This document shows, piece after piece, positions 42,301 to 51,333 of a stretch of DNA of 64,000 bases (position 1 is the first letter of the stretch; each line of letters opens with the position of its first letter). The position numbers and the translations under genes were made by a program. The notes beneath the pieces were generated by a model. It had not been told where the DNA came from and did no database searches. It was given only the letters and a program-made list of their open reading frames with translations. Origin of the DNA: JBFLVU01 sp037444825 (GTDB taxonomy: Bacteria; Acidobacteriota; UBA4820; DSQY01); assembly GCA_037444825.1 (NCBI GenBank), contig JBBILR010000004.1, forward strand, positions 62,001-126,000, written 5' to 3'.

Positions 42301-44324
42301 GGGGCCGGGGGGCCCTCCGGGCCCAGGGCCGACTCCAAGTCCCGGACGATCTGCTCCACGTGCCGCCGTTCGGCGGGGTCCAGGTCGGTCTTCAGGGCCC
42401 GCCGGAAGGCCTCCAGGGCCTCCCGGGGCCGGTCGGCCTGCAGGAAGACGGCGCCCAGGGTGAGGGCGGCGGGGGCGTAGGCGGGGTAGCGGGAGAGGAC
42501 CTCCCGGTAGATCCGGACCGCCTCCTCCGGCCGGTTCCGCATGAGGTAGACGTCCCCCTCCCGCTTCAGGGTGGCGGCGGGGTCCCGGCTGAGGCGCAGG
42601 GCCGCCTGGAAGTCCGCCCGGGCGGCCTCCTCCTTGCCCTGGATGAGGTGGATCCGGCCTTGGAGGAGGTGGGTCTCCTCGTCGGCGAAGCCCTCGGAAA
42701 AGGCCCGCTCCAGCAAGGGGAAGGCCTTGTCCGGTTCGTTCCGGTCCAGGTAGGCCGCCGCCAGGGCGTTGAGGGCGGTGACGAGCCGGGGGGAGAGGCG
42801 AAGGGCCTTCTCGTAGGCGGTGATGGCCTCCGGGAGCCGCTCCCGGGAGGCCAGGATGTGGCCCTTGGCGGTGTAGGCCTCGGCCAGGCGGGGGGCCAGG
42901 GCCAGGGCCCGGTCCAGGGCGGCCAGGGCTTCGTCGGCGCGCCCCGCCCTCCGAAGGGTCTCCCCGTGCTCGAAGGCCAGGGAGGGGTTTTCCCGGTCCT
43001 TCTGGACGAGGGCGCTCAGGATCTTGAGCGCCCCCTGGAGGTCTCCGGTCTCCCGCAGGAGCCTCGCCCGCGCGGTTTCCCGGAGGACCTCCGTCCGGTC
43101 GTGGGGGTCGGGGAGCCCCTGGCGGATGAAACCCTCGGCGGGGACGGGGGCGTAGCCCAGGCCCCGCAGGGACTCGGAAACCGCCGTTTGGGGGGCCTTT
43201 GCCGGGAATGAGGGGAGGGCCTCCTTCAGGCGCCGCGCCTCGGCGGGGGGCCGGGCGGAGAGGTCCACCGTCTCCCCCGGGTCCGTCTGGAGGTCGAAGA
43301 GACGGTCGGCCTGCTGGGACCGCACCCACTTGTACCGGCCGTCGGTGACGCCCAGGAGGGGGCTCCACCGGAAGGCGTCGAAGGGGAGCCACGACTCCAA
43401 TGGCAGGGTCCGAGAAGGGGGCGCCGGGCCGAAGAGGTCCACTCCGTCGGGGAAGGCGCCCGGGGGGACGGGAAGGCCCAGCCTCCCCAGGACCGACGGG
43501 GGGACGTCGGCCAGGGAGCAGGGGCGGCCGTCGCGCCGCCCCGAAGGAACCCCCGGCCCGGCGAACAAGAGCACCGTCCGCAGCGTGGGCTCGAAGAGGA
43601 GGACGCCGTGGGTGGGTTCCCCGTGGTCCCCCAGGGCCTCCCCGTGGTCGGAGGCCACCACCACCAGGGTGCCGGCGGGCAAGGCGCGAAGCAGCCTCGC
43701 CACCTCGGCGTCCACGTAGGCCGCCGCGGCGTCGTAGGGCTTCCCGGGGAATCGGGCGCCGTAGGCTTCAGGGCTGGAATACGGCTCGTGGGTGTCGAAG
43801 TAGTGGACCCAGAGGAAGAGGGGAGATTCTTCCTTCCCGCGGAGGAGGGAGAGGGCCCGGTCGGTGATTTCCGTAGCGCTCCGGGTCCGGTCGAGGCCCA
43901 TGGCGTCGTCGTAGACGGCGAAGCCCCGGCTCAGGCCGTAGCGGCCTTCCAGGACGGCGCTGGCCACCACCGCCTCGCAGCGCCACCCCTCCGCCGCCAG
44001 GACCTCCGCCAGGGCCCGCACGCCGGTAGCGAGGCTCCCCGTGCCGTTGTCGTGGAGGCCCGTCCGAGTTGGAAAGGCCCCCGTCAGCAGCGTCCCGTGG
44101 GAGGGGAGGGTCAGAGGCGCCGGGGCGGTGCAGGCGGTGAAGGCGGTTCCCTTCGCCGCCAGGGCGTTCAGGTTCGGCGCCAGCGGCGCGGGGCCTTTCC
44201 AGGCCTCCAGCCGGTCGGCCCGGAAGGTGTCCAAGGTGACGAGCACCACGTCGGGGCCCTTGGACCACGACAGGGTGCCGGAAAGGGCCAGGAGAACCGC
44301 CACAACGACCTTCGGGAGCCTCAC
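42297..44324 (-). CDS. exported sulfatase-like hydrolase with C-terminal TPR repeats
   Basis: A 675-residue protein starting at GTG 44324 with GGAGGTGCACC upstream and a signal peptide (MRLPKVVVAVLLALSGTLSW). Residues about 22-380 form an alkaline-phosphatase/sulfatase fold: VTLDTFRADRLE (metal Asp32), APLTLPSHGTLLTG, YFDTHEPYSS and ASDHGEALGDHGE. The nucleophile position is Thr72, not the Cys/Ser of true sulfatases, so it is probably a phospho-transferase or related hydrolase. From about 430 it has TPR units (AITAYEKALRLSPRLVTALN). Stop overlaps the convergent SDR stop. Confidence 0.9.
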   Translation of the reverse strand: MRLPKVVVAVLLALSGTLSWSKGPDVVLVTLDTFRADRLEAWKGPAPLAPNLNALAAKGTAFTACTAPAPLTLPSHGTLLTGAFPTRTGLHDNGTGSLATGVRALAEVLAAEGWRCEAVVASAVLEGRYGLSRGFAVYDDAMGLDRTRSATEITDRALSLLRGKEESPLFLWVHYFDTHEPYSSPEAYGARFPGKPYDAAAAYVDAEVARLLRALPAGTLVVVASDHGEALGDHGEPTHGVLLFEPTLRTVLLFAGPGVPSGRRDGRPCSLADVPPSVLGRLGLPVPPGAFPDGVDLFGPAPPSRTLPLESWLPFDAFRWSPLLGVTDGRYKWVRSQQADRLFDLQTDPGETVDLSARPPAEARRLKEALPSFPAKAPQTAVSESLRGLGYAPVPAEGFIRQGLPDPHDRTEVLRETARARLLRETGDLQGALKILSALVQKDRENPSLAFEHGETLRRAGRADEALAALDRALALAPRLAEAYTAKGHILASRERLPEAITAYEKALRLSPRLVTALNALAAAYLDRNEPDKAFPLLERAFSEGFADEETHLLQGRIHLIQGKEEAARADFQAALRLSRDPAATLKREGDVYLMRNRPEEAVRIYREVLSRYPAYAPAALTLGAVFLQADRPREALEAFRRALKTDLDPAERRHVEQIVRDLESALGPEGPPAP

Positions 44325-44427
44325 GGTGCACCTCCGCGGCACAGTGTAGCAGAGGGGGAGACGGGGGACGGACAGGAGGCCCCCCGGCGGCCCGGGAGGC
44401 GCCCATCGTCTCACGGCCTTCAGTTTC

Positions 44428-44456
44428 TTGACGTTAGGGGGACTCGGGAGTAGAAT
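44428..44456 (+). promoter_or_regulatory. sigma70-type promoter at a probable leaderless gene
   Basis: TTGACG (44428-44433) and TAGAAT (44451-44456) are 17 bp apart. The ATG at 44465 is 8 bp past the -10 box, so the transcript should begin at or one to two bases before the start codon. It drives the lipoprotein-rfaE2-mfd-isomerase operon. Confidence 0.75.
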
Positions 44457-44464
44457 GGACCTTC

Positions 44465-45616
44465 ATGCCGAAGGGCCGCTTCTTCCTGGGGACGTTGGCC
44501 GCGGCCGCGGCGGGGCTCCTTGCCGCCTGCCGCGTCCCCGAGGTGCGCCTCCTCGTCCTCCTGCCCCTCTCGGGACCCCAGGCCGCCTACGGGCGGAGCC
44601 TTCTCGCCGGGGCCCGCCTGGGGGAGGAGGCGGTGAACGCCGCCGGGGGGGTGCGGGGCCGGAAGCTCGTGCTCGCCGTGGAGGACTCGGGGGGCGACGG
44701 CCGCCGGGCCCAGGAGGCCCTTCGGGAATGGGCCCGCACCTCGGGGTGCCGGCTGGTGGTGGGCGGCGCCACCAGCGAGGAGGCGCTGGCCCTGGCTCCG
44801 GAGGCGGAGCGCCTGGGCCTTCTGCTTCTCTCCCCCTCCGCCTCCTCGCCGCTTCTGTCGGACCGCTTTCCCCACTTCTTCCGGACGTGGCCTTCCGACG
44901 CCGGGGAGGCCCAGGCGGCGGCGGAGTTTCTGGCCTACTCCCTCCACGCCACCGAGGTCTTGGTGGTCGCCGAGCCCGGTCCTTACGGGGAAGGGCTCGC
45001 GGAGGCCTTTCGGCGGGCCTTCGACGGCGGCCCGCGCCGGGCGGAGGCCCTGGCCGCGGGAGGGGACCTTGGCCCAAAAGACCCCCTGCCTCCCGGCCCC
45101 CAGGCCCTCTTCCTGGCGGGGACGCCGGAGGCGCTCCTGCCCTACCTGGAAGGGGCCCGCGCCCGGGGGGACGACCGGGTGGCGGTGGCTTCCGGCGCCT
45201 TCGCCCGTTCGGGGGCGGAGGCCGGGAACCCTCGGGGGTGCGACGGACTTTGCGTGGTGGCACCGGGCACGCCCGCAGGGGCCGAGGCCGTGGCCTTCGA
45301 GGAGGCCTTCCTGAAGCGCTTTGGCCGCCGCACCGACCGGTACGCCCGGAGCGCCTACGATGCCGTGCGGGTGGCGGCGGAAGGGGCGGGGGCGGGAAAA
45401 ACCGCCGACGAACTCCGGCAGGCCCTTCTGGGGCTGAAGCAGTTTCCCGGGGCCTCGGGCCCCATCACCTTCGGCCCGGGGGGAGACCTCCACAGGCCGG
45501 CGGAGGTCCTCGTCCGCCGGGGGGGGAGCCTGGTCCCCCTCCGGGAGGTCTCGACGGAGGTCCTTCCCGCGCTCCAGGAAGGGGTGGCCCGACGCCGGCT
45601 GGGAGGGAAAGGGTGA
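44465..45616 (+). CDS. LivK-type ABC substrate-binding lipoprotein (orphan)
   Basis: A 383-residue binding protein with lipobox LAAC (Cys22) and the family start VRLLVLLPLSGPQAAYGRS, then SGCRLVVGGATSEEALAL and PSASSPLLSDRFPHFF. The fold is the two-lobed Leu/Ile/Val type (Peripla_BP_6). No transporter genes adjoin; instead it heads an operon with rfaE2 and mfd through a GTGA overlap. No ribosome site precedes the ATG, in line with leaderless expression. It is much more diverged than the paralogue at 21693. The partner gene may be an outer-membrane lipoprotein such as LpoA-like; that is a guess. Confidence 0.85.
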   Translation: MPKGRFFLGTLAAAAAGLLAACRVPEVRLLVLLPLSGPQAAYGRSLLAGARLGEEAVNAAGGVRGRKLVLAVEDSGGDGRRAQEALREWARTSGCRLVVGGATSEEALALAPEAERLGLLLLSPSASSPLLSDRFPHFFRTWPSDAGEAQAAAEFLAYSLHATEVLVVAEPGPYGEGLAEAFRRAFDGGPRRAEALAAGGDLGPKDPLPPGPQALFLAGTPEALLPYLEGARARGDDRVAVASGAFARSGAEAGNPRGCDGLCVVAPGTPAGAEAVAFEEAFLKRFGRRTDRYARSAYDAVRVAAEGAGAGKTADELRQALLGLKQFPGASGPITFGPGGDLHRPAEVLVRRGGSLVPLREVSTEVLPALQEGVARRRLGGKG

Positions 45617-46092
45617 GAGGGCGGGTCCTTTGCCTCGAGGAAGCCGTGGCCTTCCGGCGGGAGCTGCGGGCGAGGGGGGAGCGCCTGGTCTTCACCAACG
45701 GGTGCTTCGACCTGCTTCACGCCGGCCACGTCCGCTACCTTAACGCCGCCCGCGGCCTCGGGGACCGCCTCCTCGTGGGCCTCAACGACGACGCTTCCGT
45801 CCGCCGGCTCAAGGGCCCCGGACGCCCCGTGGTTCCGGAGGCGGAGCGGGCGGAGGTCCTGTGCGCCCTCGAAGCGGTGGACGGCGTGGTGCTCTTTTCG
45901 GAGGAGACGCCGCTGGCCCTCATCGAGGCCCTCCTGCCCGATATCCTGGTGAAGGGGGCCGACTGGCCCCTGGAGGCCATCGTGGGGAGGCGGGAGGTGG
46001 AGGCGGCCGGGGGGCGGGTCCTCACCCTGCCGCTCCTCTCGGGGAGGTCCACCACCGCCCTCCTGGAACGGATCGGGGGCCGCCGGCCGTGA
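45613..46092 (+). CDS. rfaE2: D-glycero-beta-D-manno-heptose 1-phosphate adenylyltransferase
   Basis: A 159-residue nucleotidyltransferase that activates heptose-1-phosphate to ADP-heptose for LPS core synthesis. Motifs are FTNGCFDLLHAGHVRYL (the HxGH is HAGH) and LLSGRSTTALLERI at the end. It is the stand-alone form of the HldE C-terminal domain; the kinase half is not in the window. It supports an LPS-bearing outer membrane. GTGA overlaps on both sides. Confidence 0.94.
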   Translation: MRGRVLCLEEAVAFRRELRARGERLVFTNGCFDLLHAGHVRYLNAARGLGDRLLVGLNDDASVRRLKGPGRPVVPEAERAEVLCALEAVDGVVLFSEETPLALIEALLPDILVKGADWPLEAIVGRREVEAAGGRVLTLPLLSGRSTTALLERIGGRRP

Positions 46093-49000
46093 ATCCCCTC
46101 CTCCACGCCTTCCTGGCGGATCTTTACGAAAAGACCGGCGGGGAAACAGGGCTCCCCCGGGCCCGGGGGGGGGCGCTCCCCTTCGTGGCGGCGGCCCACG
46201 TCCTCCTCCGCAAGACCCCCCTCGTCCTCCTGGTCCCCACCGAGGCGCAGGCCCGGAGCCTCCACGGGACGCTGGAAGCCCTCCTGGGGGAGGCCGCGGC
46301 GCCGGTCCTCCTGCCCGCCCCCGACGCCGATCCCTACGAGGGCCTGCCCAGCCACCCGGGGATCCTTCTCCAGAGGGCCTCCGCCCTGACCCGCCTCCTC
46401 CTGGAGGCTCGGCCGGCGGTCCTCCTCTCCGCGGAATCGCTTCTGAACCGGGTTCCCCGGCGGGGATGGTGGCGGAACCATCTGCTTCTCTTGGACCGCG
46501 GCCTGGAGATGGACCGGCGGGAGCTCCGAATCCGCCTGTGGACGCTGGGCTACCGGACCGTGGACCTGGTGGGGGAGGCCGGGGAGGCGGCCTTCCGCGG
46601 CGGCATCGTGGACCTCTTCCCTCCGTCGGAAAACCTGCCCGTCCGGCTGGAATTCTTCGGGGACGAGGTGGAGTCCCTCCGCTTCTTCGACCCCGTCTCC
46701 CAGCAGTCCCTGGGGGAGGTGGGCCGGGAGGTGGCGGTCCACCCCCTTTCGGAGGCGGTGCGGGACGAGGCGGTCCTCCTGCCGCTGCGGCGGAAGCTGG
46801 AAGAGGAGGGGGAGTTCGGCCGGGTCCGCCTGGAGGGCTTGGACCGGGTGGGCACCTACCCCTCCTTGGAGGCGGAGGTCCGAGGGGAGGAGGAGTTCTT
46901 CGGCCCCTTCCCGGACTTTCTCCCCGGCGCCCGGTGGGTGGTGGCGGAGCCGGCCCGGATCCTGCACGAGGCGGGGCGGAAGCTTCAGGAGTGGCACGAC
47001 AGCTTCGTCCGCCGGAGGCGTCCGGCCTTTCTCGACCCCGGCCGTCTCTTCCTTTCCCTGAGGGAGGTGGCGGAGGCGGTGCAGGACCCCTCGGTGGTGG
47101 AGGCGGGGTCCGCGGAGCCCCCCCTCGCCGTCCAGCGGCCCGCGGTGAGAATCGGGGAGGTCCACCGGGCTCTGGAGGAGGCGGCGGAAGCGGTGGGGAA
47201 AGGCTTCCGGTGCCTCTTCGCGGTGGAGGGACAGGGGACCCTCCGGCGCCTTCGAGAGCTTTGCGCCGAGGCGGGCCTCACCCTGCTGGATTCCCCCCCC
47301 GTGGGAGGAGGCCTGCCCCCCGGCCTGTACGGGGTCCAGTCCCCCCTTCCCGAGGGGATCGTCTTTCCCGACCAGAAATGGGAAGTCCTCACCGGCCGCG
47401 AAATCTTCGGGAGGGGCCGCGCCGCCGCCGAGGGGCGGGTCCGCAAGCAGGAGGCCTTCTCCACGGGGCTGAGGGACCTGAAGCCCGGGGACCCGGTGGT
47501 CCACGTCGAGTACGGCGTGGCCCTCTTCCGCGGGATCGAAACGGTGGAGCGGGAGGGGGTGCGGGAGGACTTCCTGGCGCTGGAGTACGCCGGGGGCAGC
47601 CGCCTCCTGCTCCCCGTCCAGCGGATGGACCTGGTGCAGAAGTACGTGGGGCCGGAGGGCTACCGGCCGCCCCTGGACCGTCTGGGCGGAACGGCCTGGA
47701 AAAAGAACAAGGAGCGGGCCCGGAAGGCGGTGAAGGCCGTGGCCGTGGACCTCCTGAGGCTCTACGCCACCCGCCGGACGGTGGAGGTCCCCGCCTGCGG
47801 GGAGGACACGGAGTGGCAGGCGGAGTTCGAGGCCCAGTTCCCCTTCGAGCTGACCCCCGACCAGCAGCGGGCGGTGGAGGAGGTGAAAAGAGACCTCATG
47901 CGGAACCGCCCCATGGACCGCCTGGTCTGCGGCGACGTGGGCTACGGCAAGACCGAGGTGGCCATGCGGGCCGCCTTCAAGGCCGTCTCCGAGGGGTACC
48001 AGGTGGCGGTCCTCTGTCCCACCACGGTCCTGGCCCTCCAGCACCTGGAGCGCTTTCGGGAGCGCTTCGCCCCCTTCCCCGTCCGGGTGGAGATGCTCTC
48101 CCGCTTCGTGCCCCCTCCGCAGGCGCGGGAGGTGGTCCGCGCGGCGGCCACGGGGGAGGTGGACATCCTCATCGGCACCCACCGCCTTCTCTCCAAGGAC
48201 GTGCGCCTTCCCCGCCTCATGCTCCTCGTCGTGGACGAGGAGCAGCGCTTCGGCGTGAACCACAAGGAGAAGATCAAGGCGCTGAAAGCGCGCGTCCACG
48301 TCCTCACCCTCACGGCCACCCCCATTCCCCGCACGCTACAGATGGGCCTCTCGGGGATTCTGGACATGTCCCTCATCCAGACGGCGCCCAAGGACCGGCT
48401 CGCCATCCAGACCTCCGTCCGCCCCTTCGACCCCGACCTCGTGGCCGCGGCCCTTCGGAAGGAGCTCCAGCGCGGAGGGCAGGCCTTCTACGTCCACAAC
48501 CGGGTGGAGACCATCGCCGTGCGGGCGCGGAAGGTGCAGGAGTGGGTCCCGGAGGCGCGGGTCACCGTGGCCCACGGCCAGATGGGGGAACGGGAGCTGG
48601 AGGAGGTGATGGTGGCGTTTTTCCGGGGGGACTACGACGTCCTGGTCTGCACCACCCTCATCGAGAACGGCGTGGACCTTCCCCGGGTGAACACCCTGGT
48701 GGTGGAGGACGCCCACGCCCTGGGGCTCACCCAGCTCTACCAGCTCCGGGGGCGCATCGGCCGCTCGGACGTCCCCGCCTACGCCTACCTGTTGACCCCG
48801 CCGGGCCACGACCTCAAGGGGGACGCCGCGCGGCGGCTGGAGACCCTCCAGGAGTTCTCCGAGCTGGGGGCCGGCTTCCGCATCGCCGCGGTGGACCTGG
48901 AGCTGAGGGGCGCGGGGAATCTCCTGGGGGCGGAGCAGTCGGGCCACCTGGCCGCCGTGGGGTTCGAGCTCTACCAGCGCCTCCTGGAGGAGGCGGTGGC

Positions 49001-49478
49001 GGAGGCCCGCGGGGAAGAGCGGCCGGCGGAAGCCCGCTGCGAAATGGCCCTGGGCCTGGACCTCTCCGTTCCCGTGGAGTATATGGAGGAGATGAACCAC
49101 CGGCTCGCCTTCTACCGGGACCTGGCCCTGGCCGGGTCCGCCGAGGAGGTGGCCCGGGCGGCGGCCAGGGCCGAGGACCGGTTCGGCCCCATGCCGGAGG
49201 TGGTGCGGAGGATGGTGGAAGCGGCTCGGATCCGCCTGCGGGCGGAGGGGTTGGGGGTGCGGACCCTGGTCCGCCGGCAGGGGCGCCTGTCCCTGACCTT
49301 CGATCCGGAGGCGCGGATCCACGCCGCCTCCCTGGCGGCCTTCCTCTCCAGGAGGCCCGGGGCGCGGATCGCCGCCTCGGGGCTGGTGGAGGTCCCGCTG
49401 GCGCCGGGCGAGGAGGTCCTCCCCCTGGTGGAACGCCTGCTGGCCGCCGCCGCCCCTCCTTCGGAGGCGGCCCCATGA
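46089..49478 (+). CDS. mfd: transcription-repair coupling factor Mfd
   Basis: A 1129-residue translocase that pushes stalled RNA polymerase off damaged DNA and recruits UvrA. It has the UvrB-like N-terminal module (RGGIVDLFPPSENLPVRLEF), the RNAP-interaction domain (LKPGDPVVHVEYGVALFRGI), RecG-like helicase motifs I (GDVGYGKTEVA, about residue 615) and II (VVDEEQRFGV, about 715), the helicase C half (ENGVDLPRVN, QLRGRIGRSD) and the TRCF domain at the end. GTG start is coupled to rfaE2; the stop overlaps the isomerase lipoprotein gene. Length is normal. Confidence 0.97.
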   Translation: MNPLLHAFLADLYEKTGGETGLPRARGGALPFVAAAHVLLRKTPLVLLVPTEAQARSLHGTLEALLGEAAAPVLLPAPDADPYEGLPSHPGILLQRASALTRLLLEARPAVLLSAESLLNRVPRRGWWRNHLLLLDRGLEMDRRELRIRLWTLGYRTVDLVGEAGEAAFRGGIVDLFPPSENLPVRLEFFGDEVESLRFFDPVSQQSLGEVGREVAVHPLSEAVRDEAVLLPLRRKLEEEGEFGRVRLEGLDRVGTYPSLEAEVRGEEEFFGPFPDFLPGARWVVAEPARILHEAGRKLQEWHDSFVRRRRPAFLDPGRLFLSLREVAEAVQDPSVVEAGSAEPPLAVQRPAVRIGEVHRALEEAAEAVGKGFRCLFAVEGQGTLRRLRELCAEAGLTLLDSPPVGGGLPPGLYGVQSPLPEGIVFPDQKWEVLTGREIFGRGRAAAEGRVRKQEAFSTGLRDLKPGDPVVHVEYGVALFRGIETVEREGVREDFLALEYAGGSRLLLPVQRMDLVQKYVGPEGYRPPLDRLGGTAWKKNKERARKAVKAVAVDLLRLYATRRTVEVPACGEDTEWQAEFEAQFPFELTPDQQRAVEEVKRDLMRNRPMDRLVCGDVGYGKTEVAMRAAFKAVSEGYQVAVLCPTTVLALQHLERFRERFAPFPVRVEMLSRFVPPPQAREVVRAAATGEVDILIGTHRLLSKDVRLPRLMLLVVDEEQRFGVNHKEKIKALKARVHVLTLTATPIPRTLQMGLSGILDMSLIQTAPKDRLAIQTSVRPFDPDLVAAALRKELQRGGQAFYVHNRVETIAVRARKVQEWVPEARVTVAHGQMGERELEEVMVAFFRGDYDVLVCTTLIENGVDLPRVNTLVVEDAHALGLTQLYQLRGRIGRSDVPAYAYLLTPPGHDLKGDAARRLETLQEFSELGAGFRIAAVDLELRGAGNLLGAEQSGHLAAVGFELYQRLLEEAVAEARGEERPAEARCEMALGLDLSVPVEYMEEMNHRLAFYRDLALAGSAEEVARAAARAEDRFGPMPEVVRRMVEAARIRLRAEGLGVRTLVRRQGRLSLTFDPEARIHAASLAAFLSRRPGARIAASGLVEVPLAPGEEVLPLVERLLAAAAPPSEAAP

Positions 49479-50335
49479 ACCGCCGCTTCGCCGGTCTGGT
49501 CGTGGGGATCTGTCTCCTTTCCCTGGCGGCCTGCAAGGGGGCTGGGTGGGAGACCCTCCGGAAGCATCCCGACGTTCTGGCGCTGGTGGGCCGCTACCGC
49601 ATCGAGCGGGCGGATTTCTCGGCCGCGGCCCGGTACCGCCAGGCGGGGGAGGGAAGCGACCCCGGCCTCCTAAGCCGCATCTTCGACGGGCTTCTGGAGG
49701 AGGTCTTGGTCCTCAACGACGCGGTGAACGGCGCTTCGCCCCAGCGCCCGGAACCGCTGGGGCCCTACGCCGACCCGGCCCGGCGGGAAGCCTTCGTCGC
49801 CACGGTTCTCCAGCAGCGGGTCTACTCCCAGGTCCGCGTCACCGACGAGGAGGTGGCCGCCCACTACCGGGAACACCTCGCGGAGTACGAAAGGGGACCG
49901 GGCATCCTCTTTCGGGAAATCCTCCTTTCGGGGGAGGCGCAGGCCCGGGAGGCCCGCGCCCTGCTCCGGGGGGGGCACTCCTTCGAGGACGTGGCGCGCC
50001 TCTACTCCCTCTCGCCGGAGCGGGGGGCGGCCCAGTACTTCACCTACGAGGAGCTTCCCGACTACCTCCGGGAGGTGCTCCGGCGGGCCCCCCCGGGGGT
50101 GCCCACCGAGCCGGTCCGGGCCTCCGCCGACACCCTGCAGATCTTTCTCGTGGAACGGCGCTTCCTCCACTACACCCCTCCCCTGGAGGAGGTGGCGCCC
50201 CAGATCCGCCTCACCCTCTCCGACGCCGCGGGGGAGCGCCTCTACGCCGAGTACCTGGAGGGGCTCCGCCGCCGCTTCCCCCCGGAGGTCTTCTGGGGTA
50301 AACTGCCCTTCGCCTACCGGAAGGAGACCCCATGA
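49475..50335 (+). CDS. parvulin-type peptidyl-prolyl isomerase lipoprotein
   Basis: A 286-residue lipoprotein (lipobox LAAC, Cys20) with a SurA-like N-terminal helical chaperone part (about 25-120) and one parvulin domain (FREILLSGEAQAREARALLR, SFEDVARLYSLSPERGAAQY, about 150-235). It likely assists outer-membrane protein folding in the periplasm. PrsA-like. ATGA overlaps with mfd and with the next gene of the same family. The TYEELPDYL stretch replaces the usual GWF turn. Confidence 0.88.
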   Translation: MNRRFAGLVVGICLLSLAACKGAGWETLRKHPDVLALVGRYRIERADFSAAARYRQAGEGSDPGLLSRIFDGLLEEVLVLNDAVNGASPQRPEPLGPYADPARREAFVATVLQQRVYSQVRVTDEEVAAHYREHLAEYERGPGILFREILLSGEAQAREARALLRGGHSFEDVARLYSLSPERGAAQYFTYEELPDYLREVLRRAPPGVPTEPVRASADTLQIFLVERRFLHYTPPLEEVAPQIRLTLSDAAGERLYAEYLEGLRRRFPPEVFWGKLPFAYRKETP

Positions 50336-51288
50336 ACCGGTCCGTCCCCGTCCTGCTCCTCGCCGCCGCCCTCGCCGCCCCCGGCCTCCGCGCCGCCGTG
50401 CTGGAGGAGGTGGTTCTCAAGGTCAACGACGCCATCGTCACCAAGAGCGAGTACGAGGCCCGCCTCCAGAGAACGCTGGAGGGCCTCAAGCGGGAGTACA
50501 AGGGCCCCGACCTGGAGGAGCGCCTCCGGGAGGTCCCCCAACGGCTCCTGGAGCAGATGGAGGAGGAGCTCCTCCTCGTGGAGAAGGCCCGCCAGCTCTA
50601 CCAGGTGGACCTCATCGTGGACAACCAGCTGGACCTCTTCATGAAGGAGAACCACCTGGCCACCAAGGCCGACCTGGCCAAGGAGCTGGAAAAGGAGGGG
50701 ATGACGCTGGAGGAGTTCAAGAAGCAGATGCTCTACATCTACGTCCCCGAGTTCATGAAAAGCCGGGAGATCCGCAGCAAGATCGCCGTCTCGGGGGAGG
50801 AGGTGAAGACCTTTTACGAGGCCCACAAGGCCGAACTGGCCGCCAAGCCCTCGGTCCGGCTCCAGGAGATCCTCCTGCCCCGGGAGCGGTACGACGAGGC
50901 GGCGGCCCGGGCGGAGCGGGACCGCATCGCCGCCGCGGTGAAAGGGGGGCGGGACTTCGGCGAGCTGGCGGAAACCCTCTCCGCCGCCTACTCCCGGAGC
51001 GCCCGGGGGGACGCCGGGTGGTTCACCCCGGAGGACCTCAGCGCCGACATTTCCCGGGCGGTCTTCTCCCTCAAGGCGGGCGAGGTCTCCCAGGCGGTGC
51101 CCACCGTGGCCGGCTGGTACGTCTTCCGGGTGGCCGAGCGGCGGGAGGCCCGCACGCCCACGCTGGACGAGGCGCGGGAGATGGTGGTGGAGGCCCTCAA
51201 GGAGCAGAAGTTCGCCGAAGCCTACAAGGCCTACATCGCCGACCTCAAGGCCCAGAGCTTCGTCCGGATCAACCCCCGGTACGTCTGA
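50332..51288 (+). CDS. SurA-like periplasmic peptidyl-prolyl isomerase
   Basis: A 318-residue protein with a cleavable signal (MNRSVPVLLLAAALAAPGLRA), a SurA-N domain (VVLKVNDAIVTKSEYEARLQ and on to about 170) and one parvulin domain (VRLQEILLPRERYDEAAARA, GDAGWFTPEDLS, LKAGEVSQAVPTVAGWYVFR). SurA chaperones beta-barrel proteins to the BAM complex. It is the second of a coupled tandem pair. True SurA has two parvulin domains; this has one. Confidence 0.92.
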   Translation: MNRSVPVLLLAAALAAPGLRAAVLEEVVLKVNDAIVTKSEYEARLQRTLEGLKREYKGPDLEERLREVPQRLLEQMEEELLLVEKARQLYQVDLIVDNQLDLFMKENHLATKADLAKELEKEGMTLEEFKKQMLYIYVPEFMKSREIRSKIAVSGEEVKTFYEAHKAELAAKPSVRLQEILLPRERYDEAAARAERDRIAAAVKGGRDFGELAETLSAAYSRSARGDAGWFTPEDLSADISRAVFSLKAGEVSQAVPTVAGWYVFRVAERREARTPTLDEAREMVVEALKEQKFAEAYKAYIADLKAQSFVRINPRYV

Positions 51289-51333
51289 TCTTTCCTCGGG
51301 AGCGCGCGGAGTGGCGGCGTAGCGCGTGCCCAC

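Noticed and set aside
46466..50335. A 1289-codon frame overlapping mfd and the isomerase gene
   Set aside because: Only its last part coincides with a real gene (49475-50335); the rest is the Pro/Gly/Arg-rich off-frame reading of mfd.
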